A stretch of 64,000 bases of DNA from Neoarius graeffei. Lineage: Eukaryota; Chordata; Actinopteri; Siluriformes; Ariidae. The DNA is taken from positions 16,850,656 through 16,914,655 of the forward strand of contig NC_083590.1 of NCBI RefSeq assembly GCF_027579695.1. Direction: 5' to 3'. This document shows, in pieces, positions 32,588-45,126 of this stretch. Every line of letters starts with the position of its first letter. Position 1 is the first letter of the stretch. A program made the position numbers and the translations under genes. Below the pieces are notes generated by a model. The model did no database searches and was not told the origin of the DNA. It worked only from the letters and a program-made list of their open reading frames with translations.

Positions 32588-33556
32588 CTGTATACTTTAT
32601 ATTTATTTAACTATTCCATACTTGACTTACCTGGATTACTTTGCACTATGCACCTATTTTTGTTGTTGTTTGCTTGTTTGTTTGATTTTGTGCCTACGCT
32701 TTTTTATCTGTTTTGTACTATGAGAGCTAAGTGAACCGGAGTCAAATTCCTCGTGTGTGTCCACATACCTGGCAATTAAAGTGTTTCTGATTCTATTTTC
32801 TGATTTCTGAGAAGTGTTATGTTTGGAGAAAGGAAAACACTGCATTCCAGCTTAAGAACCTTATCCCATCTGTGAAACATGGTGGTGGTAGTATCATGGT
32901 TTGGGCCTGTTTTGCTGCATCTGGGCCAGGATGGCTTGTCATTATCGAGAGAACAATGAATTCTGAATTATACCAGTGAATTCTAAAGGAAAATGTCAGG
33001 ACATCTGTCCATGAACTGAATCTCAAGAGAAGGTGGGTCATGCAGCAAGACAACGACCCTAAGCACACAAGTCATTCTACCAAAAAATGGTTAAAGAAGA
33101 ATAAAGTTAATGTTTTGGAATGGCCAAGTCAAAGTCCTGACCTTAATCCAATGGAAATGTTGTGGAAGGACCTGAAGCGAGCAGTTCATGTGAGGGAAAC
33201 CCACCAACATCCCAGAGTTGAAGCTGTTCTGTACGGAGGAATGGGTTAAAATTCCTCCAAGCCGGTGTGCAGGACTGATAAACAGTTACCGCAAACGTTT
33301 AGTTGCAGTTATAGCTGCACAAGGGGGTCACACCAGATACTGAAAGCAAAGGTTCACATACTTTCGCCACTCACAGGTATGTAATATTGTATCATTTTCC
33401 TCAATAAATAAATGACCGAGTATAATATTTTTGTCTCATTTGTTTAACTGGGTTCTCTTTATCTACTTGTGTGAAAATCTGATGGTGTTTTAGGTCATAT
33501 TTATGCAGAAATATAGAAAATTCTAAAGGGTTCACAAACTTTCAAGCACCACTGTA

Positions 33557-33790
33557 TATCCATCCATCTGCCTATTCATGACAAATCTAGGGTTCTGATA
33601 TGTATGCAGATTTTGTCTTTTCCCAACTCATAAAGTAGTGAATGGATTTTGATGAACTTTTGAAGAAAGGTGGACCAGGGGCCAAGGATTAGATTTTGAT
33701 GCAAATCCGAATTTGTGCTTTGGAGGAGGTCTGCGCTCGACCGAGAGCCCTTCTAGTTCTCCTTGTTTTATGTGAAAGAACGCACAACTG
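33557..33790. repeat. Interspersed repeat fragment
   Basis: Includes GGAGGTCTGCGCTC and CCCTTCTAGTT, words that I associate with a common fish interspersed repeat. No coding content. Confidence 0.35.
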
Positions 33791-33810
33791 TTTACAATTT
33801 TGCTAAATGC

Positions 33811-33845
33811 CCCGCCCTCGGGTTCACTACTTTCGGTTTCGTTTC
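33811..33845 (-). promoter_or_regulatory. GC box and ISRE-like element of the Sp100-family gene
   Basis: CCCGCCC at 33811-33817 could bind Sp1-type factors. TTTCGGTTTCGTTTC at 33831-33845 is, on the minus strand, GAAACGAAACCGAAA: three GAAA repeats at IRF/ISGF3 spacing. It lies about 220-235 bases before the coding start and just upstream of a probable non-coding first exon ending at 33980 (AAG|GTAGAG). Sp100, Sp110 and Sp140 are interferon-induced in mammals, so the site fits. Confidence 0.65.
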
Positions 33846-34065
33846 TAACTTCCGGGTTTGGAAGTGAGCGGCGCGAGCAAATCCAGGAAGGCGGGAGATT
33901 GGAGATTTCAGATGTATATCACCAAAACAAATCTTCAGTGATCAACGCCAAAGCACTCAGCCCTGTTCGGGATCAGGAAGGTAGAGTCTGACATTTACAT
34001 CTTCCAGAGCTGGTGTTTTATTGTCCCTTTAGAATAATGGATGTATTTGAGTAGAGAGCAGACGG

Positions 34066-34224
34066 ATGAACAGAGACCCAATGGATCCGCTGGATTTTCT
34101 CACTGAAGAGGAGATGATGAAGTTTTTTCACTGCAAGAAGACAGAGATCTCTTGCATGGAGGAACCGCACACCTTCCTCAACCAGCTCCGAGACCACAAC
34201 CTGGTACCTGAGAAGCTCTACCAG
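34066..34224 (+). CDS. Exon: HSR domain, first half
   Basis: 53 codons starting [12 protein letters not shown] and ending EKLYQ. The alternative Met at codon 6 has a G at +4. The donor is CAG|GCAAGA, that is GC instead of GT. A 5-codon upstream ORF (ATG at 34037) may be in the leader. Confidence 0.85.
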
Positions 34225-37200
34225 GCAAGAGCTGCTCTATACTGCACATGATCACGAGCCTTTTTTTTCTTCCACCTGAAAGAAGGGAATTGATGAATAG
34301 AGTCTGAAACACATCTGTTGTCTACTTTGTATGCATTAAGTTGCATATTAATGTTTGATCAGTGCATTTACTGTGCCAATATAATATGTGAGTGTGATGT
34401 GATTTTTATGTCGCAAACGAGTCGACTCTTTGAACCGAATCATTTGAGTGACCGCTGAGATCCGATTCATTCCTTTCTTTCTCTTGTTGTCGATCTAAGC
34501 AATGCAGAGTAAGTGTTCAATACACAGTTCGAGCTGAAACCTGACAACAGCAGATTAACCACGGGACATAATATCGCAAACTTTTTGGCTAAGGCAGAAA
34601 TGACAGTGAATCGTTTGACAGCCAAAAGAGTCGGCTCTTATTGGTGATTTGAGTCAAATAATCCGACTCACTGAAATGTCCTGGTTGTTCATGACTAATC
34701 TCTAGCCAAAGAAAAAAAACATGGGATGCATTATTGGTACATGGAAAGAAAATCTGTGAAAATCAAAAGTCACCTAAAACCTTTAATTTGAACTTTAAAC
34801 TTGAACTAAATATATATTTATTATTACTCCTGAGGTGTGGAAACCTAACCCGGGATATAAAGTGTTTGTTTAATTTTAAAGTGCATATTCTGGACCAATT
34901 TCGGTTTTTTTATATGAAAGTATGTCCCTTTACACACTCATCCAGAAGGGTAATTTTGCACAAGGCCATCTGTTTACAGCAGAAAAAAATAAAATAACAA
35001 AACACGTCTGGAAAAATCCCAAGGGAGTCTGGAGCCAGATTCGTGACGTCACCTGTGGAAGCGCCAGCAGGCTGCGAGAGCTTTGCACGGTTTCAGTGCA
35101 CAGCCTGTGTAGACCAAGCGCTCCCATTTCTCTCTCATTGTCCGGTCTTTTGGGAAACGATGAGTACTAATCCCATCATGATTGGTGTTGCTACACCCTC
35201 CTACGATACATCTGTTAACCATTTTAATAATTACGTGATAATGTTGAAGAAATTTGCAGAAAACCACCAGGTCGTTTTCTCATAAACAAACCAGCGCTGA
35301 CATAGGATTCAGAAGGAGGCGTCCCGCACGCGACGTCACGAAAATCAATGTTTGTCGGGAAATCCAAATGGCAAGTTTTTTCAGAGGCGGACCAATTCGC
35401 CTCAAATGGCTTGAATTCAACTGAATTTTTCTGGTATTGCGCAGGGTAAAAAAATTACACTAAATGCAAAATGTGACAGATATTTGACCAAAGTTTAATA
35501 TAAAATAGGAGAATTACATTGATTTTGCTCCTGAATTTACCCGTGATACGCACTTTAAAGTAGTAAAGATCTTTTGGGAGCGGCACGGTGGTGTAGTGGT
35601 TAGCATTGTCGCCTCACAGCAAGAAGGTCCTGGGTTCGAGCCCAGCGGCTGGCGAGGGCCTTTCTGTGTGGAGTTTGTATGTTCTCCCCATGTCCGTGTG
35701 GGTTTCCTCTGGGTGCTCCAGTTTCCCCCACAGTCCAAAGACATGCAGGTTAGGTTAACTGGTGACTCTAAGGCTACATCCACACAACAACGGCAACGAG
35801 ATGTTATTTAAAAATATATCGCGTCCAAATGGGCAACGATCAGTAAAATATCAGGTCCATATGGCAACGCAACACTTGCTGAAAACGATGCAATACACAT
35901 GCCACACCTCTAGGGGCGCTGTAAGATGGTCCCTTCGGAGACACCAGAACAATAGAAGAAGTAAGGATGCATGCGCATAAACTATTATGCGCGAGACTTC
36001 ATATTAGCCACAAAGTCAGGAAAATCTGTTCGTAAAATTACATTATAATGACCAAATATAATGAAAAGTATTTTTCCAGTCTCTCCTGTGAAAGGTAATC
36101 CCATGTGATCTCATTTGGATAGTAAACCTGTTGGTACAGTTAAACGCAGCTAATCTTTATTCTCCGCTTTGACCTCTCCAATATGGCGGCGAGGATGACG
36201 TATGATTCTACGCGGAAGGCGGCGTCTTTAATGGTCCGGAATAAATTGAATACTACACGTTGATGGATTAATTTGTTGTTTCTCACCTGTGAAAGGTAAT
36301 CCCATGCGATCTCGTTTGGACGGTAAACCTGTTGGTACAGTTAAACGCAGCACATGAATCTTTATTCTCCGCTTTGACCTATCCAATATGGCGGCGAGGA
36401 TGACGTAGGATTCTACGCGGAAGGCGGCGTCTTTAATGGTCCGGAATAAATTGAATACTACACGTTGATGGATTAATTTGCTCTTCTACGCCCTTTTTGA
36501 GGAATGTACTTTAGGACTTAAACCAACATCTGAAGAGGTGAGATCGCTCCTTTTTTTTCCTATTTTTGCTGGCGGGATTGACTCTGCCCTAAGGGCAGAG
36601 TCTCTCTCTCTCTTTCTCACTTTGCACCATTACACAATAAATATTCACAGTGAAAATATTTTGTAAGCGCGTTTCATGAACCAAGTTATAGGATTTGTTG
36701 ACAACTCGCATCGCAATGAGAAGATCAGTGGCACTACTGGTGTTAAGAATCAGACCATTTCATAAATGAATATTTTGCTGTAGAGCTGCAGTGTTTGTAC
36801 AATTGCATGTTTTTGCTTCACTATTACTGTCACTATTCTGCTTCTTGCATTACTACTGTGAACTAACATTGAACATAATAATAATAATATCCAAGCTCGT
36901 GTTTCACTCTCACTAGTGCTCTGTAAGGCTTTTTCCTGGTGATATCCTGGTGATATTCGTTACACTTCTACCCGGCGTGAAGCACTCACAGTCATGTGGT
37001 TGTGATGTCATCGTAAACAAATCCGTTCTACTCATCCAGACGACTTCACAACGGCAACGTTGCCAGATCTTTCCACTCTGGAACCCGTTCTCAAAAAGAT
37101 TGCGTTTTGGGCACCCAAAACGCCGGTGCCGTGTGGACGCCAGGCCTAAACGATAAGCAATTATATTGGAGTCACCTGAATCTGTTGCCGTGTGGACAGG

Positions 37201-40200
37201 GCCTAAATTGACTGTAGGTGTGAATGTGAATGGTTGTCTGTGTCTATGTGTCAGCCCTGTGATGACCTGGCGACTTGTCCAGGGTGTACCCCGCCTTTCG
37301 CTCGTAGTCAGCTGGGATAGGCTCCAGCTTGCCTGCGACCCTGTAGAACAGGATAAACAGATAATGGATGGATGGAAGATCTTTTGGCCACTGCAAAAGT
37401 AGAAAAGACTTTCAATCCATAAATTGTGCATGAATAATTAATCAAACTTTCACTGGAAAAAAAACCCGAGTTGATTCCCAGTTACTTAGTGCATCAGATC
37501 ACATGATACCGTTCCACAATTATCAACACCTTTGTCCACAGTTATTGACACCGTTCCACATTTATCGACATCCGGATTATTATTTATTTAAAAAATAATC
37601 GTTATGTGGTATTAAATTAAAAAAACATAGTTTTTATTTAAAATTTGTTTAACATAGACTGATATTTTGCACTGGATTGTATTTAGAGGTATCAGAGGTC
37701 CGGGTTCGAGCCCCGTGGCCGGCGAGGGCCTTTCTGTGCGGAGTTTGCATGTTCTCCCCGTGTCCGCGTGGGTTTCCTCCAGGTGCTCCGGTTTCCCCCA
37801 CAGTCCAAAGACATGCAGGTTAGGTTAACTGGTGACTCTAAATTGACCGTAGGTGTGAATGTGAGTGTGAATGGTTGTCTGTGTCTATGTGTCAGCCCTG
37901 TGATGACCTGGCAACTTGTCCAGGGTGTACCCTGCCTTTCACCCGTAGTCAGCTGGGATAGGCTCCAGCTTGCCTGCGACCCTGTAGAAGGATAAAGCGG
38001 CTAGAGATAATGAGATGAGATGAGATGATATTTTGCACAAAATATCTTTTACAGTGGTGCTTGAAAGTTTGTGAACCCTTTAGAATTTTCTATATTTCTG
38101 CATATATATGACCTAAAACATCATCAGATTTTCATACAAGTCCTAAAAGTAGATAAAGAGAACCCAGTTAAACAAATGAGACAAAAATATTATACTTGGT
38201 CATTTATTTATTGAGGAAAATGATCCAATATTACATGTCTGTGAGTGGCAAAAGTATGTGAACCTTTGCTTTCAGTATCTGGTGTGACCCCCTTGTGCAG
38301 CAATAACTGCAACTAAATGTTTCCGGTAACTGTTGATCAGTCCTGCACACCGGCTTGGAGGAATTTTAACCCATTCCTCCGTACAGAACAGCTTCAACTC
38401 TGGGATGTTGGTGGGTTTCCTCACATAAACTGCTCACTTCAGGTCCTTCCACAACATTTTGATTGGATTAAAGTCAGGACTTTGACTTGGCCATTCCAAA
38501 ACATTAACTTTATTCTTCTTTAACCATTCTTTGGTAGAACGACTTGTGTGCTTAGGGTTGTTGTCTTGCTGCATGACCCACCTTCTCTTGAGATTCAGTT
38601 CATGGACAGATGTCTGACATTTTCCTTTAGAATTCGCTGGTATAATTCAGAATTCATTGTTCCATCAATGATGGCAAGTGGTCCTGGCCCAGATGCAGCA
38701 AAACAGGCCCAAACCATGATACTACCACCACCATGTTTCACAGATGGGATAAGGTTCTTATGCTGGAATGCAGTGTTTTACTTTCTCCAAACATAACACT
38801 TCTCATTTAAACCAAAATTTTCTATGTTGGTCTCATCCGTCCACAAAACATTTTTCCAATAGCCTTCTGGTTTGTCCACATGATCTTTCGCAAACTGCAG
38901 ATGAGCAGCAATGTTCTTTTTGGAGAGCAGTGGCTTTCTCCTTGCAACCCTGCCATGTACACCATTGTTGTTCAGTGTTCTCCTGATGGTAGACTCATGA
39001 ACATTAACATTGGCTAATGTGAGAGAGGCCTTCAGTTGCTTAGAAGTTACCCTGGGGTCCTTTGTGACCTCGCCGACTGTTACACGCCTTGCTCTTGGAG
39101 TGATCTTTGTTGGTTGACCACTCCTGTGGAGGGTAACAATGGTCATGAATTTCCTCCATTTGTACACAATCTGTCTGACTGTGGATTGGTGGAGTCCAAA
39201 CTCTTTACAGATGGTTTTGTAACCTTTTCCAGCCTGATGAGCATCAACAATGCTTTTTCTGAGGTCCTCAGAAATCTCCTTTGTTCGTACCATGATACAC
39301 TTCCACAAACATGTGTTGTGAAGATCAGACTTTGATAGATCCCTGTTCTTTAAATAAAATAGGGTGCCCACTCACACCTGATTGTCATCCCATTGGTTGA
39401 AAAACCCCTGACTCTAATTTCACCTTCAAATTAACTGCGAATCCTAGAGTTTCACATACTTTTGCCACTCACAGATATGTAATATTGGATCATTTTCCTC
39501 AATAAATAAATGACCAAGTATAATATTTTTGTCTCATTTGTTTAACTGGGTTCTCTTTATCTACTTTTAGGACTTGTGTGAAAATCTGATGATGTTTTAG
39601 GTCATATTTATGCAGAAATATAGAAAATTCTAAAGAGTTCACAAACTTTCAAGCACCACTGTATATAAATATCTGGATGTTGGTGTTTACGTAAATGAGG
39701 AAATAATTCTAATGTTTGTAAACAAATGAACTGATAATGTTTAACTTGCGTTAGAAAATCTTTTTGTTCCACTTTCTAAGTATTTTCATAGATCACATTT
39801 TGTTAATCATTCGTTGTTGTTTATATTAATTTCTAGTTTTGTAGTTTACCAATAAATGTCTTTTTTTATATGCTAGGAATTTAATTCTGGTCTAATTCTA
39901 TTTATTGCAATCGGTTTCCAAATACTCTACAAACGTTCCATTCTGTTATGAATCAGAAAAAAAATTATTATAAATCACATCACTTTTACTTTTTAAGTAC
40001 TTCATCTACTTCAACAATGTTACACAAAGATCGATCCATGACAGTTGTAAATGCCACTTAATTCCACAGGGTGTCAATAATGGTAGACACCAGTGAAAGT
40101 GATCACTATTATCGACACCTCACATGACTTCTCAAATGCGCGTTTAGATACAAAATCGTGACTGTCAAATGAAAACGTAAGAAACAAAGTAGGTTTCAAC

Positions 40201-43200
40201 AAGGAGATCATGAAATATAGGTGAATCTGATAGTAAAAACATGTCCATGATCTTTCCACCATGCTTACCTGCGATGATAACGTCCGGGATTTCCTCAAAT
40301 TGCTCATCGTGCGGAAAAAAATTTCCATCTTGAGTAACGAGCTGTGTCATCAGACGACAAGATCAAAGGGTGAGACGGGTCTTCCAGTTGATTAATTAAC
40401 CAATAATAACTGTTGGAACTGAAACTCACCTTTGTAAAATTGTTTTTTATTGGTAAATCTGAAAAGGTGTTGATAATTATGGACTGTTGATAATTGTACC
40501 CACCGCTCTAGTGATTACTGCTACAATCCTTGAAAAAATAGACAATTTTAAATCTTCTTATTTGTATCTATGCGTGTATAAGTTTGTTCGTGACAGTACC
40601 ATGCCATTATGTAATTTCTGGATGCAAATAATAATGAAACAGAATATGATACATTTACTACATATGTGTATATAACATACAACAATAAACGGTTTAATCC
40701 TACTAATTACTGACATAAGAGATTTTGCTGGTCTGTAATCAGCACCAAACTGTACTTTCTAGTGGCTGGGGTTGTACCTTTAGTCTGTATATTATACCTG
40801 AAAACGTGGATATAGCATACCTTTAAATTTGACTTCAAGGATCATTGATGTATTTTTAAAGCTTTACTCTGAAAGCTAATTTAAGATACACTTCATGAAC
40901 CATCCCAGTGAAAAACATACACAGTAAAGGGACAAAACATGTACACTTGATGGTACCTGATCATATTATTGGGACATACTTCATGCTTTATATAGATATT
41001 TAATAAGCGCCTAAAAGCTCCTGATGAGTGTATAAGCAAAATATTTGCAAGGGCACAAAATCAGCCTGGATAGAATAATAATATTACAGCACCATGAATG
41101 AACCATCGAATTGTGTCATGTCGTTCATGTCAATAAATTGCTGCATCGTCTTGTGACATTTATTGTTAAACCAATTAGAAGATACGCATCGCAGTTACAA
41201 TATACAGGGTTAGTCAAAATTATGTTAACACTTAAATGGTAGAAACCATTTATTCACAAAACATACATCATACATACAAGATGATTTACAGGACGGTCTC
41301 AACCTGTTCGCCATTGTGTTCAACACACAAAAGCCAGCGAGCAACAGTACCATTTAAAGCCCGGACACACATTTTGCAGGGAATCGATGATACCACAGTC
41401 CTTATTCTGTCCTAGAGGTCATTGATATCACAAACTTTCCTGCTATACACTCACTCCTTCACCATATCCCATAACCAGAAATCACAGGGCGTCAAATTAG
41501 GGGAGTGTGGAGGCCATGGCAACGGTCCACTGCGACCTACCCATCGATCTGGAAATGTGTGGTCAAGATAAGCACAAACAGTACGGCCAAAATGCAGCGG
41601 TGCGCCATCCTGTTGGAAATACACCGCCAATCGGATCTGCACTGGAAGTTCATCAACGGTGTACTGTTGCACCATCTGTAAGTAAACGTCTGACGTCACT
41701 GTTAGGGTGTCAAAAAAGTAGGGCCCAGTTACACCAGCAGCGGTCACGGTGCACCACACATTCAGGAGAAAAATAATCCATTAGTGTTAACATAATTTCC
41801 ACTAACCCTGTACAGTGGGGCAAAAAAATATTTAGTCAGTCACCAATTGTGCAAGTTCTCCCACTTAAAAAGATGAGAGAGGCCTGTAATTTTCATCATC
41901 GGTATACCTCAACTATGAGAGACAGAATAAGAAAAAAAATCCAGAAAATCACATTGTCTGATTTTTAAAGAATTTATTTGCAAATTATGGTGGAAAATAA
42001 GTATTTGGTCAATAACAAAAGTTCATCTCAATACTTTGTTATATACCCTTTGTTGGCAATGACAGAGGTCAAACGTTTTCTATAAGTCTTCACAAGGTTT
42101 TCACACACTGTTGCTGGTATTTTGGCCCATTCCTCCATGCAGATCTCCTCTAGAGCAGTGATGTTTTGGGGCTGTCGCTGGGCAACACGGACTTTCAACT
42201 CCCTCCAAAGATTTTCTCTGGGGTTGAGATCTGGAGACTGGCTAGGCCACTCCAGGACCTTGAAATGCTTCTTACGAAGCCACTCCTTCGTTGCCCGGGC
42301 GGTGTGTTTGGGATCATTGTCATGCTGAAAGACCCAGCCACGTTTCATCTTCAATGCCCTTGCTGATGGAAGGAGGTTTTCACTCAAAATCTCATGATAC
42401 ATGGCCCCATTCATTCTTTCCTTTACACGGATCAGTCGTCCTGGTCCCTTTGCAGAAAAACAGCCCCAAAGCATGATGTTTCCACCCCCATGCTTCACAG
42501 TAGGTATGGTGTTCTTTGGATGCAACTCAGCATTCTTTCTCCTCCAAACACGACAAGTTGAGTTTTTACCAAAAAGTTCTATTTTGGTTTCATCTGACCA
42601 TATGACATTCTCCCAATCCTCTTCTGGATCATCCAAATGCTCTCTAGCAAACTTCAGACGGGCCTGGACATGTACTGGCTTAAGCAGGGGGACACGTCTG
42701 GCACTGCAGGATTTGAGTCCCTGGTGGCGTAGTGTGTTACTGATGGTAGCCTTTGTTACTTTGGTCCCAGCTCTCTGCAGGTCATTCACTAGGTCCCCCG
42801 TGTGGTTCTGGGATTTTTGCTCACCGTTCTTGTGATCATTTTGACCCCACGGGGTGAGATCTTGCGTGGAGCCCCAGATCGAGGGGCATTATCAGTGGTC
42901 TTGTATGTCTTCCATTTTCTAATAATTGCTCCCACAGTTGATTTCTTCACACCAAGCTGCTTACCTATTGCAGATTCAGTCTTCCCAGCCTGGTGCAGGT
43001 CTACAATTTTGTTTCTGGTGTCCTTTGACAGCTCTTTGGTCTTGGCCATAGTGGAGTTTGGAGTGTGACTGTTTGAGGTTGTGGACAGGTGTCTTTTATA
43101 CTGATAACGAGTTCAAACAGGTGCCATTAATACAGGTAACGAGTGGAGGACAGAGGAGCCTCTTAAAGAAGAAGTTACAGGTCTGTGAGAGCCAGAAATC

Positions 43201-45079
43201 TTGCTTGTTTGTAGGTAACCAAATACTTATTTTACCGAGGAATTTACTAATTAATTCATTAAAAATCCTACAATGTGATTTCCTGGATTCTTTCCCCCCA
43301 TTCTGTCTCTCATAGTTGAAGTGTACCTATGATGAAAATTACAGGCCTCTCTCATCTTTTTAAGTGGGAGAACTTGCACAATTGGTGGCTGACTAAATAT
43401 TTTTTGCCCCACTGTATATTTATTCCCTTCTTTGACACCGCATGCCATGCGCCAGAAACAACACCACAACATTTATTATGGTGTGACTCTGCTGGGTGCC
43501 TGGTGGACAGCAGTGAACCAGCGCTTTCACTTTACATCACTACTATAGAGTTACCATCCGATATTATTACACATAAGAGCTTATCGATATCGATCCGCAG
43601 TAGTTTTAGATTATCTACAACTAAGGAAAGAGTCTCATAATTGTTATTGAGCTGTACAATAATTATGTTGAGATGAGTGTGCAGAGAAGATATCGTTCAG
43701 GTGAAAAAGCAGACAATGCAAAGACTATGTTGCCTGCTATGGAAAAACCAGTAGGATAAAAACCTTTGGGGAAAAAAATTAACCTAGTGGAAAACTGAAA
43801 CTCTTCAACCAAATGTAGCATATGAGCTCCGAGGTTTAGAGCTGCAATCTTGATATTTCAAACTTGGTGTCAAACTGGTGTCTGGTTACAACTGTTCAAC
43901 AAGTTAGTGGACTAATAAAGCTGTTTTAACTCATTTTATATGAAACTGTCGTGAATATTTACGGTAAAATATGTGAGTAAATAAAATCCCACGTTATTTT
44001 TTTAAAAAGCAAATGACAAATAAGCGCTGGATAAAAAGCCATCTATCTTATGGAAATAAAGATACAAATTTTGTTGCCTGGTGGTCAAGTGTTTGAGAAG
44101 TTATCTTGCACTTATGATTGGGTTCCCTGGAGTGGTCGCAAAAGCCGTCAAAAATTAGCTCGATGCTTCACCATATTCTCTTAAGTATGGAGCTCTGCTC
44201 CATGTGATTTATGCACGGGGAGCTCCGCTTTAATAAAAATGCACGTACAGTCATTGTTCCACATCTTTATAAAAGTAGACGGCCTTTCGATTTCATAAAA
44301 CCGGTGAAATTTAGTTCCTTCTGAAATTTCTTCATTGTCATATGTTTATTTCTGTAATATCTTAAAAAAAAACCCAGGCCATTCTGAGGCTGGGAAGTGA
44401 TTTAATTTGAGTGGATTCCCGAGTAAATAATGTGCATGAAATTGCTCCCTTCACACAGTCAAGCAGACAGAGGAAGTCCGTGTGCGCATGCGCACTCTTA
44501 CCTGAGTCATCGTTGTCTTCTTCTGTTGGGTTTTACGGCAGCTGGCATTCAGTGTTGCATCACTGCCATCTACAGGTTTACTGACAGTTCCATCATTCTG
44601 TCGCTAAACGAACAGCTGATGACACCGAGGTGCTCACTGAGCGCCGATATTTATTAGTTTGGTCCTGTGTTTCCTTTCCTTCGTATATAACATAACATCT
44701 TTTCTTCTCGCTTTCTTTCTGTTACTATAGTCGCTCTTTCACCTTTCATTCTCACACTCACGTCCTCCATTTTTCTCTCCTGTTTCAAATTTGTATCCCA
44801 CAATGCCTTGCGCGAATGGGGAAAGCCCACCACGTGATGTGATGCATGATGTAGTGTCTTGAATTGGGTCGTGGTGAAGCAAGAAAAAATAGCGGTGAAT
44901 TTGGGGCCACGTGGCTCTAAATTCATTAATTGTTCTTTTAGAGAAAAAAGTAATAAAATTGGAAGTTTGTGATTTGAATTTGGTAGCTTTCGGTCCAGTA
45001 AAAGAAAAAAAAATTGGGTGTCGGGGAAAATTCTTTTTATGACCTCAACATGAAAAATCCGAAAGGCAGTCTACCGTTA

Positions 45080-45126
<47 letters not shown>

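Larger units (their letters stand above)
9993..32808 (+). mobile_element. CR1/Rex-group non-LTR retrotransposon, split by four insertions
   Basis: The 5' end (ATATCCAAGATGG) interrupts the Tc1 transposase after TTTGGTTTAAAT, and Tc1 resumes at 32809 with GAGAAGTG. The 3' end is a short TTCTGATT-type tail with no poly-A, as in CR1-related LINEs. Its own segments are about 9993-11356, 12361-12580, 17523-17650, 29434-30921 and 32588-32808. The clade is inferred from endonuclease and RT motifs and the tail; an RT phylogeny would settle it. Confidence 0.85.
6895..33554 (+). mobile_element. Tc1-like transposon split over 26.7 kb
   Basis: Ends CAGTGGTGCTTGAAAG and its inverse lie at TA sites (6893-6894 and 33555-33556). 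Only about 1.6 kb belongs to the element: 6895-7687, about 9937-9992 and 32809-33554. The minus-strand copy at 38052-39661 gives the uninterrupted order and shows that these three pieces abut. Everything between was inserted later, so this is the outermost and oldest layer of the nest. Confidence 0.9.

Noticed and set aside
35578..35660. A and B box motifs considered as a tRNA gene
   Set aside because: They form the head of a SINE with a target duplication and a repeated body; no complete cloverleaf was seen.
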